Assembly (NCBI GenBank): GCA_021807845.1
Contig: JAKBCM010000081.1
Coordinates: 1 to 6,301 of the forward strand
Origin: Pseudomonadota bacterium
GTDB lineage: Bacteria > Pseudomonadota > Gammaproteobacteria > Legionellales > Legionellaceae
Direction of reading: 5' to 3'
Length of the DNA: 6,301 nucleotides
Below are positions 5,607-6,301 of the stretch, one piece after another (positions within the stretch are counted from its first letter, which is position 1; every line of letters starts with the position of its first letter). The notes beneath the pieces are model-generated. The model was not told where the DNA came from. It saw only the letters and a program-made list of their open reading frames with translations, and did no database searches. The position numbers and the translations under genes are program-made.

Positions 5607-6301
5607 ATGTTGTCAGATTCTTGCACGGTTGATTCAAAATCAAAGACGTCTGATAGCCAATGGATGGCATGGCTTACTTGTCTTTCATCTGGTTTGTTTT
5701 TTTTCTACCAATTTTTTCAATTAAATTTATTTGATGTTCTGAACCAACCGCTCCGAGAAGCGTTTCAACTGGATGCAACACAATTAAGTTGGATGTCGAG
5801 CACCTATTTATGTGCGGATATTTTTTTCCTTTTCCCTGCAGGCATGATACTCGATCGTTTTTCTACGCGACGGGTGATTCTTTCTTCCTTGCTTATTTGT
5901 ATTTTGGGTACTGTAGGATTTGCATTGACCACCTCCTTTGTTTGGGCTTCTTGTTTCCATTTTCTTGCCGGGATTGGACATGCTTTTTGTTTTTTAGCTT
6001 GCGTGGTTTTGGTTTCTCGGTGGTTCCCGCCAAGACGTCAAGCCTTTGTCATCGGTTGTATTGTGACCATGGCATTTATTGGCGGCATGATGGCTCATAC
6101 GCCTTTGGTTTATTTGGCACAGCATTTTGGCTGGCGAGGGTCGCTATTGATTGATGGAGGCATCGGCGCTCTTATTTTGGTGTGGATTGCTATTTTTGTA
6201 CAAGATGGCCCATCAGAAGATCTCAAGCAAAAAGAGTCTATGAAGAAAGACGATACGCCAAATATGCTACAAGCGCTGAAGTGTAGAGAAACTTGGCTTG
6301 C
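5607..6301 (+). CDS. MFS transporter, N-terminal half (cut by window end)
   Basis: The ATG at 5607, preceded by AGAGGGG (5598-5604), opens a frame with no stop through 6301, giving 231 complete codons. After a short polar N-terminus, about six membrane helices are visible: roughly residues 20-45, 60-80, 88-108, 112-138, 145-170 and 178-198. Then comes a charged, Lys/Asp/Glu-rich loop (~200-222), the usual central loop of a 12-helix MFS protein. The loop between helices 2 and 3 carries GMILDRFSTRR (79-89), the MFS motif A (G-x3-D-R-x-S/T-x-R-R). SRWFPPRRQAF (137-147) and HFGWRGSLL (173-181) are further common MFS patterns. It should move a small solute across the inner membrane, probably with protons. 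The substrate cannot be read from this half. It is transcribed divergently from the malic enzyme operon with a 321-nt shared region, which suggests shared control and perhaps an organic-acid or amino-acid substrate (inference). Confidence 0.9.
   Translation, partial: MLSDSCTVDSKSKTSDSQWMAWLTCLSSGLFFFYQFFQLNLFDVLNQPLREAFQLDATQLSWMSSTYLCADIFFLFPAGMILDRFSTRRVILSSLLICILGTVGFALTTSFVWASCFHFLAGIGHAFCFLACVVLVSRWFPPRRQAFVIGCIVTMAFIGGMMAHTPLVYLAQHFGWRGSLLIDGGIGALILVWIAIFVQDGPSEDLKQKESMKKDDTPNMLQALKCRETWL

Noticed and set aside
5446..5670. Minus-strand open frame of 74 codons
   Set aside because: It spans the divergent promoter region and the 5' end of the transporter gene, with no convincing ribosome site or motif.
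5697..5704. Run of eight T within the transporter gene, possible phase-variation tract
   Set aside because: It encodes Phe residues in a membrane helix, as expected by composition. Eight bases is short, and there is no sign of frame disruption.
5278..5724. Plus-strand open frame of 148 codons crossing the intergenic region
   Set aside because: It overlaps both the malic enzyme start and the transporter start in a different frame. It lacks a ribosome site and shows no domain-like sequence.
5789..6154. Plus-strand open frame of 121 codons
   Set aside because: It is an alternate frame of the transporter gene. Its Phe/Cys-rich composition is a by-product of the T-rich membrane-helix codons.

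Overview
The window reads as an AT-rich gammaproteobacterial chromosome segment, most like Legionellales (Legionella or a relative). That placement rests on three things: low-GC, Lys/Asn/Ile-rich coding; a large repeat protein ending in a tail that I recall from many Legionella proteins; and central-metabolism genes of ordinary gammaproteobacterial type. It is inference, since no rRNA or other marker gene is present.

Layout from left to right: (1) Up to 1890, plus strand: a large helical, soluble protein made of at least two diverged ~190-residue modules plus a C-terminal tail domain. Its reading frame is open at the left edge and it probably starts outside the window. It is a candidate secreted or effector-type protein, unproven. 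(2) 1891-2011: a short gap between convergent genes, filled almost entirely by one long, nearly perfect palindrome (29-bp arms, 31-bp loop) of REP/MITE type. (3) 2012-5285, minus strand: a two-gene operon. The upstream gene is a full-length NAD-type malic enzyme (maeA/sfcA-like, 558 aa). Then, after 25 nt, comes a membrane-anchored FMN/Fe-S glutamate-synthase-family protein (523 aa). For both genes the longest open frame starts upstream of the true start; strong Shine-Dalgarno sequences place the starts at 5285 and 3583. (4) 5286-5606: a 321-nt divergent regulatory region with candidate promoters on both strands and two operator-like palindromes. (5) 5607 to the right edge, plus strand: the first 231 codons of a major facilitator superfamily transporter, about six membrane helices, cut by the window end.

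How the genes may work together: malic enzyme makes pyruvate, CO2 and NADH from malate. The second operon member belongs to the glutamate synthase FMN-domain family, whose classical members act between 2-oxoglutarate and glutamate. A divergently transcribed transporter sharing the control region could supply or export a related organic acid or amino acid. This metabolic link is inference from gene order only. The least explained items are the modular protein at the left edge and the role of the anchored glutamate-synthase-like protein without its own glutaminase domain.
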